From Cytophagales bacterium (lineage in GTDB: Bacteria > Bacteroidota > Bacteroidia > Cytophagales > Cyclobacteriaceae): DNA of 43,928 nt. The stretch lies in NCBI GenBank assembly GCA_016124425.1, contig WGNT01000038.1, forward strand, positions 1-43,928, written 5' to 3'. Below the pieces are notes generated by a model. The model saw nothing but the letters and a program-made list of their open reading frames with translations, made no database searches and had not been told where the DNA came from. The translations under genes were made by a program, and so were the position numbers. Position 1 is the stretch's first letter; each line of letters starts with the position of its first letter. This document shows positions 34,326 to 43,876 of this stretch, piece by piece.

Positions 34326-34411
34326 ATTATTACATGGTTTAAAGCGTGGACAAGAGTGATGTTGGATTGGTTGAAATTAAATTCTTGGATTTTAACCTAA
34401 TTGATGTTTTT

Positions 34412-34840
34412 TTACTCAATTATGGCATCATGTAATTTTTTCGTATCCACATATTGTTGAAAAGCAATTACTTTCCCGTCCTTAAGTGTCCACAAATGCG
34501 CTACTTGGGCGTCATAACTATTACCATTATTGCGTTTGCCATCATAGCGTAGGGTGGCCAGTACTTTATCATCAAACATTTCATGAAGCACAATATCCTT
34601 CAAGTTAAAATACTCATGTTCTGCGCCAATGCGGCCAAAAACACCATTCAAAACGGCATCAGGTCCTATGAAGGGATTACCATCGGCATACGCGTTGCCT
34701 TCGGCTTCATTCCAAACTATAGCTGAATCCATGGCACCAAGAACTGTAGGGATATCGCCTATGGCAAAAGCTTTGTAAAGTCCATCTATAATGGTCCGGT
34801 TTTCACTTGCTCTTTTGAGCTTTTCTTCAAGAGTTTTCAT
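34412..34840 (-). CDS. SnoaL/NTF2-like protein
   Basis: 142 residues without a signal peptide, so cytoplasmic. RTIIDGLYKAFAIGDIPTVL is the first helix of the SnoaL-like NTF2 cone and VAHLWTLKDGKVIAFQQYVD its last strand and turn, with W43-type aromatic residues (IVWNEAEG) lining the pocket. Members of this family act on small cyclic or polyketide-like compounds or have no known activity. It is likely the only complete gene left between two broken ones (alcohol dehydrogenase and TonB receptor). The start is the ATG at 34840. Confidence 0.82.
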   Translation of the reverse strand: MKTLEEKLKRASENRTIIDGLYKAFAIGDIPTVLGAMDSAIVWNEAEGNAYADGNPFIGPDAVLNGVFGRIGAEHEYFNLKDIVLHEMFDDKVLATLRYDGKRNNGNSYDAQVAHLWTLKDGKVIAFQQYVDTKKLHDAIIE

Positions 34841-35034
34841 AATTAATTATTTTAGGGTTTATTGATTTAATCTTTATTCATAGGTGGTTTTTATAGATAC
34901 CGAATGCGCTGATGTTTTTAAGCCATAAATCCTAGTATAATGTACCATGTCAATTTTTGAATTAAAACCCATCAAGGACGAAGCCACCTCTTTTTTGTCC
35001 GAGTGCATAGATTTATTTACCCTAAGAAAAATCA

Positions 35035-36722
35035 TCAATTGGTAACCCTTTTCTGTTCTTCCTGGGAGCCTACCTTTCTGTCTCGGGTTCCTTTGATCTT
35101 GCTGTTTCCAAACTTGTAGGTGTAGGTGGCCATAAACACCCTTTTTTCAGACCTAAACCTGCCCGAAAATTCCAAATCAGTACCATCGAGAGTTCTCCAC
35201 CTCATTTGATTGGTTTCAAAAATGTCATTGCAGGAAACCCTTAATATACCTGCCTTTTCAAAGTTTTTTTGGACTCCAAAATTGACGAAGCCCCGGGAAA
35301 GCAAGTTGAAATAGCCATTGATGACGGGCGAATTATAATTGCCCATCAACTCAATGGTGTATTTTTTGGGAAGTGTAAAGGTATTTGTGAGCACTACCTG
35401 AATACCTTTCTGATTAACAACATAAGCCTCTCCATTCAGTTCTGAATTGACTTTCTGATAATTTGCCGTGAAGTTGTTTTGGGTTTCCCACCAAGAAGTC
35501 ACTTTCAAGGGGAAAGCGACAATCATGGATACCGTCTGCCTTTCATCGATGTTTTCCGTTTTTAGAAACAGCGTATTGGTTTCTTCATCCAGGGTAGGTT
35601 GAAAACGTTGGATTAAATTTTTGTCCATGCTATGCTGCACCGAGAAAACCCAGCTTTTGTAGGAATAGTCTGTTTTGAGGGTGTTGGTATAGGTAGGAAG
35701 TATGTTTTCATTTCCGGCGAAAAAGGAAAAAGGGTCAGAAAAAAATGCAAAAGGAGCCATCTCGTTGAAAGTAGGGCGGGTAATCCTGCGTCCATAGGAT
35801 ACCTGTACCAGGTTGTCAGCATTTATTTTTCTGGATAAAAATGCCGTTGGAAAGAAATCCCCGTAATGCCTGTCAATGATTTTTTCTCCTGAAACGGTCG
35901 TCAGGTTGGTTTTGGTGTTCTCGTACCTTAACCCTGCATTTAAGGAAGTCTTTTCATCAAGTTCAATTTTTGCTGTGGAAAAAGCTGCCAATATATCTTC
36001 TTCGAGAAAGCCATCATTGGTGAAGTTTGGATCAATCAGCCAATCTGATCCAGGTTTCTCTTTCCGGCATCACCATCGGCATCATAGTTGGCTGGAGGGA
36101 TAGTAATAATTTCGATCTTTTCGACATCACTTGAATTCAGACCCGCTAGCATCTGAAAAGCTGCCTCCAGTGGCATTCTGAACCGTTGGCCGTTCATTAG
36201 GATAACCACTCCGTTTTTACCCAAAACGGAGAGCGAATTACTCTGTCTGTTCACCATTACCCCTGGAGCCCTTTCCAGTACATCGATGACCGACAATCCG
36301 GCAGCAGAAATGCTGTTCGCCACATTGACCACCATTTTCCCCTGTTCCAGCTCAAAAAGCGGCCGGGTGGCCGTTACCGCCACTTCATCCAGGTTCTGGT
36401 CTTCTTCCTTCAATAGGATAGCCGCCAACTCATTTTTTTCATTTCCAAAAAAAGCAAACAGAGGGGAATAGCTTTTCGCATATCCCAGAATAGTTACTTC
36501 CACAAAGTAGTCCCCTTTTGGTATATCGGTGAACTTGTAGTCTCCGAGTTCATCGGAGATAGTCCCCTTGATCATGGAGGAATCGACTTCAGTCCTAAGT
36601 AATACATTCGCAAAGGAAATGCCCTTCGACTGGGAATCCTGAATCTTTCCTTGAATCACCCCCTGAGAAAATCCAGAAGTAACACAACTAGCTAGTAAAA
36701 TAAGTAACAAGAATTCCCTCAT
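35035..36722 (-). pseudogene. TonB-dependent receptor with internal deletion
   Basis: Two frames of one gene. The 5' part (36722 to 36036) has a signal peptide, a carboxypeptidase-regulatory-like domain (VIQGKIQDSQSKGISFANV), the TonB-box region and the plug (SVIDVLERAPGVMVNRQ, IEIITIPPANYDADGDAG) before it turns into RNLDQIG and a stop. The rest, in another frame from about 36060 to 35035, starts EKPGSDWLIDPNFTNDGFLEEDILAAFSTAKIELDEKTSLNAGLRYE (in part: PGSDWLIDPNFTNDGFLEED) and runs through the outer barrel. About 250 residues of early barrel are missing at the join near 36060. So it is an outer-membrane barrel-type receptor inactivated by deletion and frameshift. The start of the two-component genes is 276 bp away in the opposite direction. 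Confidence 0.85.
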
Positions 36723-36998
36723 AGCGCTTCGTCATTTTTTTAAATAATTGATTGGAATGAAAATGATGCAAAAAAATCCCGCAACTTTCCGGATGGTCGC
36801 GCTTGTTTACGTGTATTCGTCTGCTGTCAAAGTAATCGCTTCAAATCCTAAGGCAATGTTGTTTTTTTTTTACCATTTCACCGAAGCAGAGCGGACGAAC
36901 AGGTCCTAAAACTGTCCCGAAGTGGGTGTATTTTTTCCGTTTAACATGAAATTTGTGTTTTATGTATTATCATACCGATTTTACCGTATATTTATTAT

Positions 36999-38942
36999 AT
37001 GAAGAATATAATACTGCTTTTTGTATGTATGTTGCATTTTCATTTTACACCGAAAGGTGAAATAAAAGATGCTAATATCCAGTACTCCCGTATCTTTCTA
37101 GACACGGATGATTTTGATGTCAATTACTTGGATAATTTGGAAAAAGCATTGGTTTATACCCATGTCGATACCTTGCGTTTTATGCTAATCAATGACCTCG
37201 GCTATCATTATCATACTAGAAATCTTAAAAAGTCATTTGAGATCCTTAATCAGGGTCTGAAAGAGGTCAGGACCGCAAAACATAAACTGTGGGAGGGTAG
37301 GATGCAGGTTTCCCTTGGAGCTATTTTGTTAAGGATGGGTGAATTGGACGAGGCGGAGGGTGAACTTAGAAGTGCCTTGCAAAAAATTCCTGAATCTGAA
37401 TCCTGGCTTCTTCTCACCAACTTAGGGTATGTGTATGAACGAAGGGGGGAGCTGAGTAAGGCGTTTGAATATGCATCAAAAACGCTGGAGCTGGGAGAAA
37501 AATATGGGGATTTGAAGGCGGTTGCAATGGCTTATTCCGATATGAGCAATTTGTTTTGGAAACAGGGAAGGTTTAATAAAGGAGTTGAGTTTGGATTAAA
37601 ATCGATTGCCATTTTTGAAGAAAGGGGACTCAATGACCTGGATTTTGATTTCACGCTGCATATCATCGGCAATAACCTAATGGATCTTCACAGATACGAG
37701 CAAGCGCTTACCTACTTTGAGCGATCTGCCCGGATGGGTGAAAAATATGGGTTCTACAACAACCTTAGTGACACCTATATTGCGCTCACCTCATTATACT
37801 GCCAAATGGGGAAGTTCGAAACGGCTGAGAAATCAGGTCAAGAAGCACTGTATTATGCGACACTGCTGGAAAATGATTTTATGATTGTCCGTTCGCTGCT
37901 TTCGCTCGGTAAATTGAAGAACCTGGAAAGGGACTTCAATTCGGCCTTGGATTATCTGGATCAAAGCCTTACAATAGCAAGCGATGATTTTGGGGACACC
38001 TATTACTTGGGCCTGATCTACGAGGAATTAAGTAAGGCGTATGAGGGAAGCGGAAATACGCGGAAGTCGCTTATGGCGTATAAAAAATACCATGAACTGA
38101 CGCAACAAGTCTTCAATGCGGAAGCAGATCAACGGATTGCCCAACTGCAAACTGACATGGAAGTTACCCAAAAGGAGAGTACGATTTCACTGCAAACGGC
38201 AAAATTGGATAAGCAGGCGGCCGTACAGGTGTTTATTCTCGTTCTGACAAGTCTCATGATTGTTTTCTTGGTGTTTCTTTACCGGATTTTCCTCCGGAGT
38301 CAGAGATACAGTTTACTTCTCGAACGAAGGAACATGGAAAAGGAATTTTTATTAAAGGAAATCCACCATAGAGTCAATAATAATTTGCAAACCATTTCGA
38401 GCCTGCTCTCCCTTCAGACCGGGGATATCGATAACCAAGAGCTCCAAGATATTATGACAGAAATCCAACACCGGTTGCAAAGCATGGGAATGATTCACCG
38501 AAATCTTTATCAGGGAGAGAATTGCAAAGCCCTTGAAATGAAGACATACTTTCTCAATCTCGGAGGATATATCATCGATTCCTTCAATGCATCGGATAGA
38601 ATTTCGCTCGAGTGTACCATGGATCAATTGCATCTCGACGTAGACAGGGCCATTCCTATCGGGCTGATCGTCAATGAACTAATGTCTAATGCCCTGAAAT
38701 ATGCCTTTCCCAACAACAGAAAAGGAAGAATTACACTTTCCCTTTCAGAAAAGAAAGGCCAACTTTTTTTGCGAGTTACGGACGACGGCATAGGGTACGA
38801 CACAGCCTCGGGGATCAAAGGTACAGGATTTGGATCGCAGCTCATCCATTTACTGACGCAACAGTTGGAGGGGAGGATGACCTTGATCGTGGACAAAGGG
38901 ACCGAGGTGTATTTTGAATTTTACATGGGAACGGCTGCATGA
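36999..38942 (+). CDS. TPR-containing sensor histidine kinase (HisKA_2)
   Basis: 647 residues. A signal peptide or anchor (1-20, IILLFVCMLHFHFTP), a periplasmic TPR array (about 60-370; for example LLTNLGYVYERRGELSKAFEYA), one membrane helix (VQVFILVLTSLMIVFLVFLYRI, about 409-430), a HisKA_2 domain (EFLLKEIHHRVNNNLQTISSL, about 447-515) and HATPase_c (NELMSNALKYAFPN, VTDDGIGYD, GFGSQLIHLL). It should phosphorylate the response regulator encoded next, with which it overlaps by four bases (ATGA). TPR sensors probably sense peptide or envelope signals; the ligand is unknown. Confidence 0.93.
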   Translation: MKNIILLFVCMLHFHFTPKGEIKDANIQYSRIFLDTDDFDVNYLDNLEKALVYTHVDTLRFMLINDLGYHYHTRNLKKSFEILNQGLKEVRTAKHKLWEGRMQVSLGAILLRMGELDEAEGELRSALQKIPESESWLLLTNLGYVYERRGELSKAFEYASKTLELGEKYGDLKAVAMAYSDMSNLFWKQGRFNKGVEFGLKSIAIFEERGLNDLDFDFTLHIIGNNLMDLHRYEQALTYFERSARMGEKYGFYNNLSDTYIALTSLYCQMGKFETAEKSGQEALYYATLLENDFMIVRSLLSLGKLKNLERDFNSALDYLDQSLTIASDDFGDTYYLGLIYEELSKAYEGSGNTRKSLMAYKKYHELTQQVFNAEADQRIAQLQTDMEVTQKESTISLQTAKLDKQAAVQVFILVLTSLMIVFLVFLYRIFLRSQRYSLLLERRNMEKEFLLKEIHHRVNNNLQTISSLLSLQTGDIDNQELQDIMTEIQHRLQSMGMIHRNLYQGENCKALEMKTYFLNLGGYIIDSFNASDRISLECTMDQLHLDVDRAIPIGLIVNELMSNALKYAFPNNRKGRITLSLSEKKGQLFLRVTDDGIGYDTASGIKGTGFGSQLIHLLTQQLEGRMTLIVDKGTEVYFEFYMGTAA

Positions 38943-39673
38943 ACGACCGCATTCGGATATTGATCGTGGAAGATGATATGGTCATCGCGGCAAACATTTC
39001 CCTGCAGCTTACCAAACTGGGGTATGAAGTGACTGGTATTGAGTCTAGGGGAGAGGAAGCTATTCATCATGCCAAAGAAAATCTGCCAGATATCATTCTG
39101 ATGGATATAAATCTAAAGGGACAGCTCGATGGAGTTGAGGCGGCCAAAATAATAAAGACATTCTCCGATATACCGCTGATCTACCTTACCGGCAATTCGG
39201 ATGAGGCGTCTTTTCAAAAGGCAAGGGAGACACATCCCTTCGCCTTTCTTTCCAAGCCCTTCAATAAAGTGAACTTGGAAAGAACCGTAGCTTTGGTGGT
39301 TGGAAAAATTAGCGAAGAAGGAAATGGCGGGAAGAAGGAAATGGTCGAAATAGAGGCACTGGAAGACCGGATTTTTATTCGTAGCCAAAAAAAGCTGATT
39401 AAGGTGATGCTGGATGAGATACTTTACATTGAAGCAGAACGAAACTACTGTACCATTTTTACAGGGGATCAAAATTTCACGATCACCAGTTCGCTAGTCG
39501 TTCTTTTTGAAAAAATCGTCAGTAGAGACTTTTTGCGGGTACACCGGTCCTATGTGGTAAATATCAAAAAGCTAGATGCGGTAGCGGATAGGCATCTTGA
39601 GATAAATAAAAAAATAATCCCGATCAGCTCGAATTATAGAGCTGCGTTGATGAAAAGCATCAGAAAGGTCTAG
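38939..39673 (+). CDS. LytTR response regulator
   Basis: 244 residues. Receiver domain 5-120 with acidic pocket E11-D12-D13, phosphorylation aspartate D56 in ILMDINLKG and K106-type lysine in FLSKPF. LytTR DNA-binding domain about 140-240 (MLDEILYIEAERNYCTIF, DFLRVHRSYVVNIKKLD). It overlaps the kinase stop by four bases, so the two are an operon and a cognate pair. LytTR regulators bind direct repeats upstream of targets, none of which could be identified here. The divergent broken TonB receptor is a possible former target. Confidence 0.93.
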   Translation: MNDRIRILIVEDDMVIAANISLQLTKLGYEVTGIESRGEEAIHHAKENLPDIILMDINLKGQLDGVEAAKIIKTFSDIPLIYLTGNSDEASFQKARETHPFAFLSKPFNKVNLERTVALVVGKISEEGNGGKKEMVEIEALEDRIFIRSQKKLIKVMLDEILYIEAERNYCTIFTGDQNFTITSSLVVLFEKIVSRDFLRVHRSYVVNIKKLDAVADRHLEINKKIIPISSNYRAALMKSIRKV

Positions 39674-39867
39674 TATGTTAATGCTGGGGACCCGATCTGA
39701 CCGTACTTGCGCAGGTTCTGTCCCTTCCCTAATAAGCAAACCCATTATCCTTTGTAATGCAGGGTCGCGAAGATTAAGGAAGACGTTTTACCCGGAAAGA
39801 TGGGGGTGGTTGCATTTTCCCTTCTTTTAGGATAAATCAGGAAGCTACTGTAGAGCAGTCAAGTTTT

Positions 39868-39908
39868 CAATTATCAAAACTTGCAAATTTTGCAAGTTTT
39901 GATAATTG
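39868..39908. repeat. 41-bp palindrome, copy 1
   Basis: Arms of 20 bases (CAATTATCAAAACTTGCAAA and its complement) around a single T. Ends about 195 bases downstream of the remnant stop codon at 40102. It could act as a bidirectional terminator or be a repeat element; copy 2 is at 40792-40830. Confidence 0.85.
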
Positions 39909-40101
39909 TTAGTTAACCGACTTGCTTCCCCTTGTTACAGAATTAGCATGGATGCTTAATTTGTGACTAAAGTTATCAGGGTGGCCATTACAGCTAGCAT
40001 CAAAAAAGGCCGTCCTTTCGATCATCTTGAGGTTCCCAAAAAGGCTATGATTCCATCACTGACCTTTTTTTATCAAAAATGAATCCCAAACAAATCGGAT
40101 A

Positions 40102-40170
40102 TCAAAACGATTCAAAGTCATCCCACCTTACCCATTCGTTGCTATCGACGGAATAGCCGTCAGGTAAACC
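40102..40170 (-). pseudogene. Remnant of a duplicated sulfatase 3' end
   Basis: Minus-strand reading gives GLPDGYSVDSNEWVRWDDFESF and a stop TGA at 40102-40104, matching the end of the sulfatase at 41026 (GPPEGYSVDSNGLVKKNNFESF). The DNA between this stop and the palindrome at 39868 is likewise alignable to that between 41026 and the palindrome at 40792, with practically the same spacing (233 and 234 bases). Upstream the homology ends, so only the tail of a second sulfatase-type gene survives. Confidence 0.75.
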
Positions 40171-40213
40171 TTAAACTCTTTGATGGTATTTTCTCTTACT
40201 TCCCCCTTGATTT

Positions 40214-40522
40214 TTATGAGGAATAATTATTCAAAGGAATACTGACAGGTTTAAAGCTTATTCCCAAATCCTTTATTGCCAAAGCAGAACTATAAACAAT
40301 TTCAGGTTTGCCTACCGGAGGTTGATTGTTAAGCATTAAAGTCACATCTGAAACCCTGTAACTTTCCCCTGATAAGAGATAGTTTTTTCCATGGATGTTT
40401 TTGATTATAGCCGCTTTGAAAATTTTTGATAAATTTAAAAAAGCAGATAGCTTCTGGTAGCGGTCGAATATAAGCTTAAATCGGCTAGGAATTTTTGTTT
40501 TTTGCCAAAATTCAATTAAGAA
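40214..40522 (-). other. Open frame without start codon, possible gene remnant
   Basis: 103 codons open on the minus strand, in AT-rich DNA where stops are frequent. It contains protein-like stretches (KLIFDRYQKLSAFLNLSKIF, IHGKNYLLSGESYRVSDVTL, GKPEIVYSSALAIKDLGISF) but no ATG, GTG or TTG at a sensible place and no match to a family I know. It could be the decayed 3' part of a gene. Confidence 0.3.
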
Positions 40523-40791
40523 CTATGAAATTTATAATGGGAAATATTTTCTGTTTTTGAGGGCTTACTGGAAAATATTTTCCAAATTTATACCAAATAA
40601 CTGATTTATTAAGAGTAAGGACATCCAAGAAACCGGGGCAGTTCAAAGATAAAAACTACAGGGCAGGTGAAACCCATTTTGTAGGGATCTAATATTCAAC
40701 GAGTAGGTTATTTCACAGGAGCTGTCGGTTTGTAAGAAGAAGATTACCGCCTGTAATACTCATTTTTCCTCTTGATCAGCCAAACAGATCA

Positions 40792-40830
40792 AATTATCAA
40801 AACTTGCAAAAATTGCAAGTTTTGATAATT
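40792..40830. repeat. 39-bp palindrome, copy 2
   Basis: Arms of 18 bases (AATTATCAAAACTTGCAA and its complement) around AAA. Lies 196 bases after the sulfatase stop. The arm sequence is identical to copy 1 at 39868-39908 over 18 bases. Confidence 0.85.
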
Positions 40831-41025
40831 GTAGGTTGAACGACTGCCCTCCCTTTGGTACAGACTTAGAATGGGTGCTTAATTTTTGAGCAAGCAATCA
40901 AGCTTGTCAGTACAGCCAGAATCAAAAGAAACCGTCTTTACCATCGTTTTTGCGGGTTAGCGAAAAGGCTATGACCCCTTCACTGGCATTCATTTATCAA
41001 AAGTGAATCTTAACCAATTCGGCTA

Positions 41026-42582
41026 TCAAAACGATTCAAAGTTATTCTTCTTTACCAATCCGTTACTATCGACTGAATAACCCTCTGGGGGACCTCCTTT
41101 CCAGGTCAATTCAGGCAACATATCCAGCAGCACGTTTCGGTGTTCTTCGATGACCTGTACATTTTCCTTTTTATAGGCCACATTATCCCATTCATTGGGA
41201 TCATTCGCGTGATCGTATAGTTCTTCCAAATTGATCTCCGGATAATAGATATACCGGTATCGCATGCTCCTTACGGCATGTCCGCTAACAGCTGGTTGAT
41301 TTTTGCCCGTAAATTGATAGCTCGATATGACTGGTGACGTCTTCGTTGTGGGATCTTGAAGCTGCGGCAGCAGGCTTTTTCCATCAAGGTGGGAGGGCTG
41401 CTCAAATCCAGTCAGATCAACTAGGGTGGGATATATATCCATCAGGCTTACCGGCTGATCGCAGCGCATTCCCGCGAGACTCATACCCGGAACAGAAATC
41501 AGCAAAGGTACCCGCGTAGACCGCTCCCAAAGGGTGAATTTTTCAATATTGTCTTTCTCACCCATGTGCATGCCATGGTCAGACCATAGAACAACGATCG
41601 TGTTGTCGGCATAGGCTGATTTCTCCAAGGCATCAAGCAATCGCCCAACCATTGCGTCGGAGAAGGTGATCGAGGCGGCATAGGATTGGATTATTTTTTC
41701 CCATTGGTCGTTATCCAACACCCATTTCATGATCCATCGCCTACCATGATCGAAGGCATCTTCCAAGTCATCCTTTTTTCGTTCGGGCAGGACAATGCCT
41801 TCCAAGGGATACATGTCGAAATATTTTTGGGGTACTTCCCATGGATCATGCGGTTTCCACATGCCAGCAGCTAGAAAAAAAGGTTTGTCGTGTGGCTGGT
41901 TGAGTTGGTGATTTACCCAATCCACGACGTGGAAGTCGGCCATTTTCTCATCCGGAACGGGAATCGCGCCCCATGTCCACCATCCGGTTGCCCCGCCTCC
42001 GGGCCGGTTTTCGTTGTCTACACCTTCTGGATAAATGACATCTTCTGGCGCCCGAATCTGAAAAGGATGAGAAATATACGCGCTAGGATAGTAAAAATCC
42101 CAGTTTGCCGGTTCTACCTGACTCGTTGGCGACCATGGTGGTGCCTGACTGTGGTATATCTTGCCAGCCCCAAGCGTAGTATAGCCGTTTTTTTTGAAGA
42201 ACTGCTCCAAGGTTAGCACATCTTTCAACGCATCAAATTCCCGCCACTTCGGCCCATCTCCCCAGTGTACATTTTGTACTCCCGAACGGGTATGGTGCAC
42301 TCCGGAAAGAATAGCTGCCCGAGTCGGTGCACAGGCGGGGGCGGGTGTATGGGCATTGGTAAATATCATGGAGGATGCGGCAAGCCGGTCAATATTTGGG
42401 GTATGGATTTTCATGCCCGTGTGTCCGGATAGAAATCCGGCCCAATCATTCAGGTCGTCGACGGCTATGAAGAGAATGTTATGCTTTTCCTGCGATTGTT
42501 CTAGGGATGCAGAGCAAGCTTGGAGTAGGAAGAGCACGATCGCTGCAAGCATTGTTTGGTTATTTTGGAGTAATTTTCTCAT
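41026..42582 (-). CDS. Type I sulfatase, iduronate-2-sulfatase-like lipoprotein
   Basis: 518 residues. MLAAIVLFLLQAC is a lipoprotein signal (cysteine 23). IAVDDLNDWAGFL supplies the metal ligands D42 and D43, and PACAPTRAAILSG holds C84-x-P-x-R, the site converted to formylglycine. SDHGMHMGEKDNIEKF near 330 (metal-binding DH) and the C-terminal LYDHANDPNEWDN are typical of S1 sulfatases of the iduronate/choline sulfatase kind. It removes sulfate from a polysaccharide or glycan; substrate not determined. It starts 19 bp after the esterase stop, so the two form an operon. An anaerobic or aerobic maturation enzyme is needed from elsewhere. The 3' end is duplicated at 40102-40170. Confidence 0.93.
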   Translation of the reverse strand: MRKLLQNNQTMLAAIVLFLLQACSASLEQSQEKHNILFIAVDDLNDWAGFLSGHTGMKIHTPNIDRLAASSMIFTNAHTPAPACAPTRAAILSGVHHTRSGVQNVHWGDGPKWREFDALKDVLTLEQFFKKNGYTTLGAGKIYHSQAPPWSPTSQVEPANWDFYYPSAYISHPFQIRAPEDVIYPEGVDNENRPGGGATGWWTWGAIPVPDEKMADFHVVDWVNHQLNQPHDKPFFLAAGMWKPHDPWEVPQKYFDMYPLEGIVLPERKKDDLEDAFDHGRRWIMKWVLDNDQWEKIIQSYAASITFSDAMVGRLLDALEKSAYADNTIVVLWSDHGMHMGEKDNIEKFTLWERSTRVPLLISVPGMSLAGMRCDQPVSLMDIYPTLVDLTGFEQPSHLDGKSLLPQLQDPTTKTSPVISSYQFTGKNQPAVSGHAVRSMRYRYIYYPEINLEELYDHANDPNEWDNVAYKKENVQVIEEHRNVLLDMLPELTWKGGPPEGYSVDSNGLVKKNNFESF

Positions 42583-42601
42583 AATGTCTAGGTAGGATTT
42601 C

Positions 42602-43876
42602 TCATTCCGCTATTTCTTCATTTTTGACTACAGTCAGCATTGAAGGGAAGGACAACGCAGGATCTCCTTTTGCCGAAAGCGACTTGTAAATGGACAAAAG
42701 TGACCGATTAACTGCTTTTTCGCCAATAACTTTGCCCCGGTATCTTACAGACACAGGCTTATCCAGATCCATCATTTTATCATTGAGGTAAATCTCCAGC
42801 GTATCGCTGTAATTCGAAAGGATGTTTATCTCATTCATGGATGCATTGTATTCAGCAACAACTTCCCCTCCGGTTTCTATTAGGTTGTCCGGAACTCCCA
42901 GCCAGTAAAAACTCCGATGATGTCTGTCATCCTGTTTCCAGAAGATTTTTTCGGGAGTGGGGTTGCGTTTGAAAGTGGACATCCAGGGCAACGCTATGGC
43001 ATCATCCAACTGCATCCAATGGCCGCGGCCTTCGTGAAGGACAACTTGGTGGATATACGTACCGGGAGCCATAGCTTCCAGACTGTCCAGCATGATTTTC
43101 CATTCATGGGCTTTTTTGTTTCTATCATAAGCAGCATCCAATGCACCCATGTGAAGGGCAAAAGGAAGGGTTTTCAGACCCAAAGGAGAAGTCTCATTGG
43201 GGTGCCCTGCCATCATGGATGCCGCTGCCCACCTGTCTGCCATTCGGGGTGCCAGTTGATAGACTCCATCTCCGCCCGCCGAATACCCCAACAAATAGAC
43301 CTTATTGGGATTTACATGTTCCATCGCTACGGAGAGTTGGATAAGCAAATTGAAAAAATCATCGATGTGATTTTCATGCCATAAATTCCAGGTATTCGTA
43401 GGAGCTCGCGCCGCTAGGTAGATGCCCTCTAAGCTGCTCATGGCTGTATCATACAAGTGTTTTTGATTTTCGTATTGCCTGTCATTCGCACTGCTTTTCG
43501 TATTGCCACCACCATGGAGGGAGATGAACAAGCTTCTCCCATCTGAGGGCTCATCACCGAATTTCTGGTAATAAAATGGCATGGCCATTCCCTTATAGGT
43601 AATTTGACGTGAATCCCACTGTTCCCCGAATTCGTAGACAAGTTGATGCTGTTTGTCCTTATGGAGCATCCCGGTAACATGTTCGGAGGCAGCCTTTGTC
43701 AATGGTTTTTTGGAAAAATGCAGGTTTTCTATTGGCGCTCTGTCTGAAACTGGAAGGGCTAACCAAGCTTCTAGCTCTTTTTGTATATCACTGTGTAACA
43801 GGTTAGGGGTACTACAACCGACTACAGATGTAACTAAAAACAATAACAAAATGCGGTTTATTTCTGGTTTTACCAT
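42602..43876 (-). CDS. Secreted lipoprotein esterase of alpha/beta-hydrolase fold
   Basis: 424 residues. Lipoprotein signal ILLLFLVTSVVGC (cysteine 21). The fold includes RSLFISLHGGGNTKSSAND (oxyanion loop), VYLLGYSAGGDGVYQL (GxSxG nucleophile near 205), MGALDAAYDRN (acid) and HEGRGHWMQLDD (catalytic histidine near 293), the pattern of PHB-depolymerase-like or feruloyl/acetyl esterases. About 320-424 is an extra beta-rich C-terminal domain (EVVAEYNASMNEINILSNY, DLDKPVSVRYRGK). It is 19 bp upstream of the sulfatase gene and reads into it, so it may remove acyl groups from the same sulfated polysaccharide. The ATG at 43876 is preceded by an A-rich stretch. Confidence 0.85.
   Translation of the reverse strand: MVKPEINRILLLFLVTSVVGCSTPNLLHSDIQKELEAWLALPVSDRAPIENLHFSKKPLTKAASEHVTGMLHKDKQHQLVYEFGEQWDSRQITYKGMAMPFYYQKFGDEPSDGRSLFISLHGGGNTKSSANDRQYENQKHLYDTAMSSLEGIYLAARAPTNTWNLWHENHIDDFFNLLIQLSVAMEHVNPNKVYLLGYSAGGDGVYQLAPRMADRWAAASMMAGHPNETSPLGLKTLPFALHMGALDAAYDRNKKAHEWKIMLDSLEAMAPGTYIHQVVLHEGRGHWMQLDDAIALPWMSTFKRNPTPEKIFWKQDDRHHRSFYWLGVPDNLIETGGEVVAEYNASMNEINILSNYSDTLEIYLNDKMMDLDKPVSVRYRGKVIGEKAVNRSLLSIYKSLSAKGDPALSFPSMLTVVKNEEIAE

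Larger units (their letters stand above)
39674..41025. other. Non-coding region with palindromes and gene remnants
   Basis: No intact gene. It holds palindrome copies at 39868-39908 and 40792-40830, a sulfatase-tail remnant at 40102-40170 and an open frame without a start at 40214-40522. The 3' regions of the response regulator and the sulfatase face each other across it. Confidence 0.6.

Noticed and set aside
34947..35045. Plus-strand 32-codon frame (MSIFELKPIKDEATSFLSEC and on)
   Set aside because: It overlaps the end of the broken TonB receptor and is too short to assign; it may be another remnant but cannot be supported.
41334..42595. Plus-strand open frames opposite the sulfatase
   Set aside because: Shadow frames of a strongly supported minus-strand gene.
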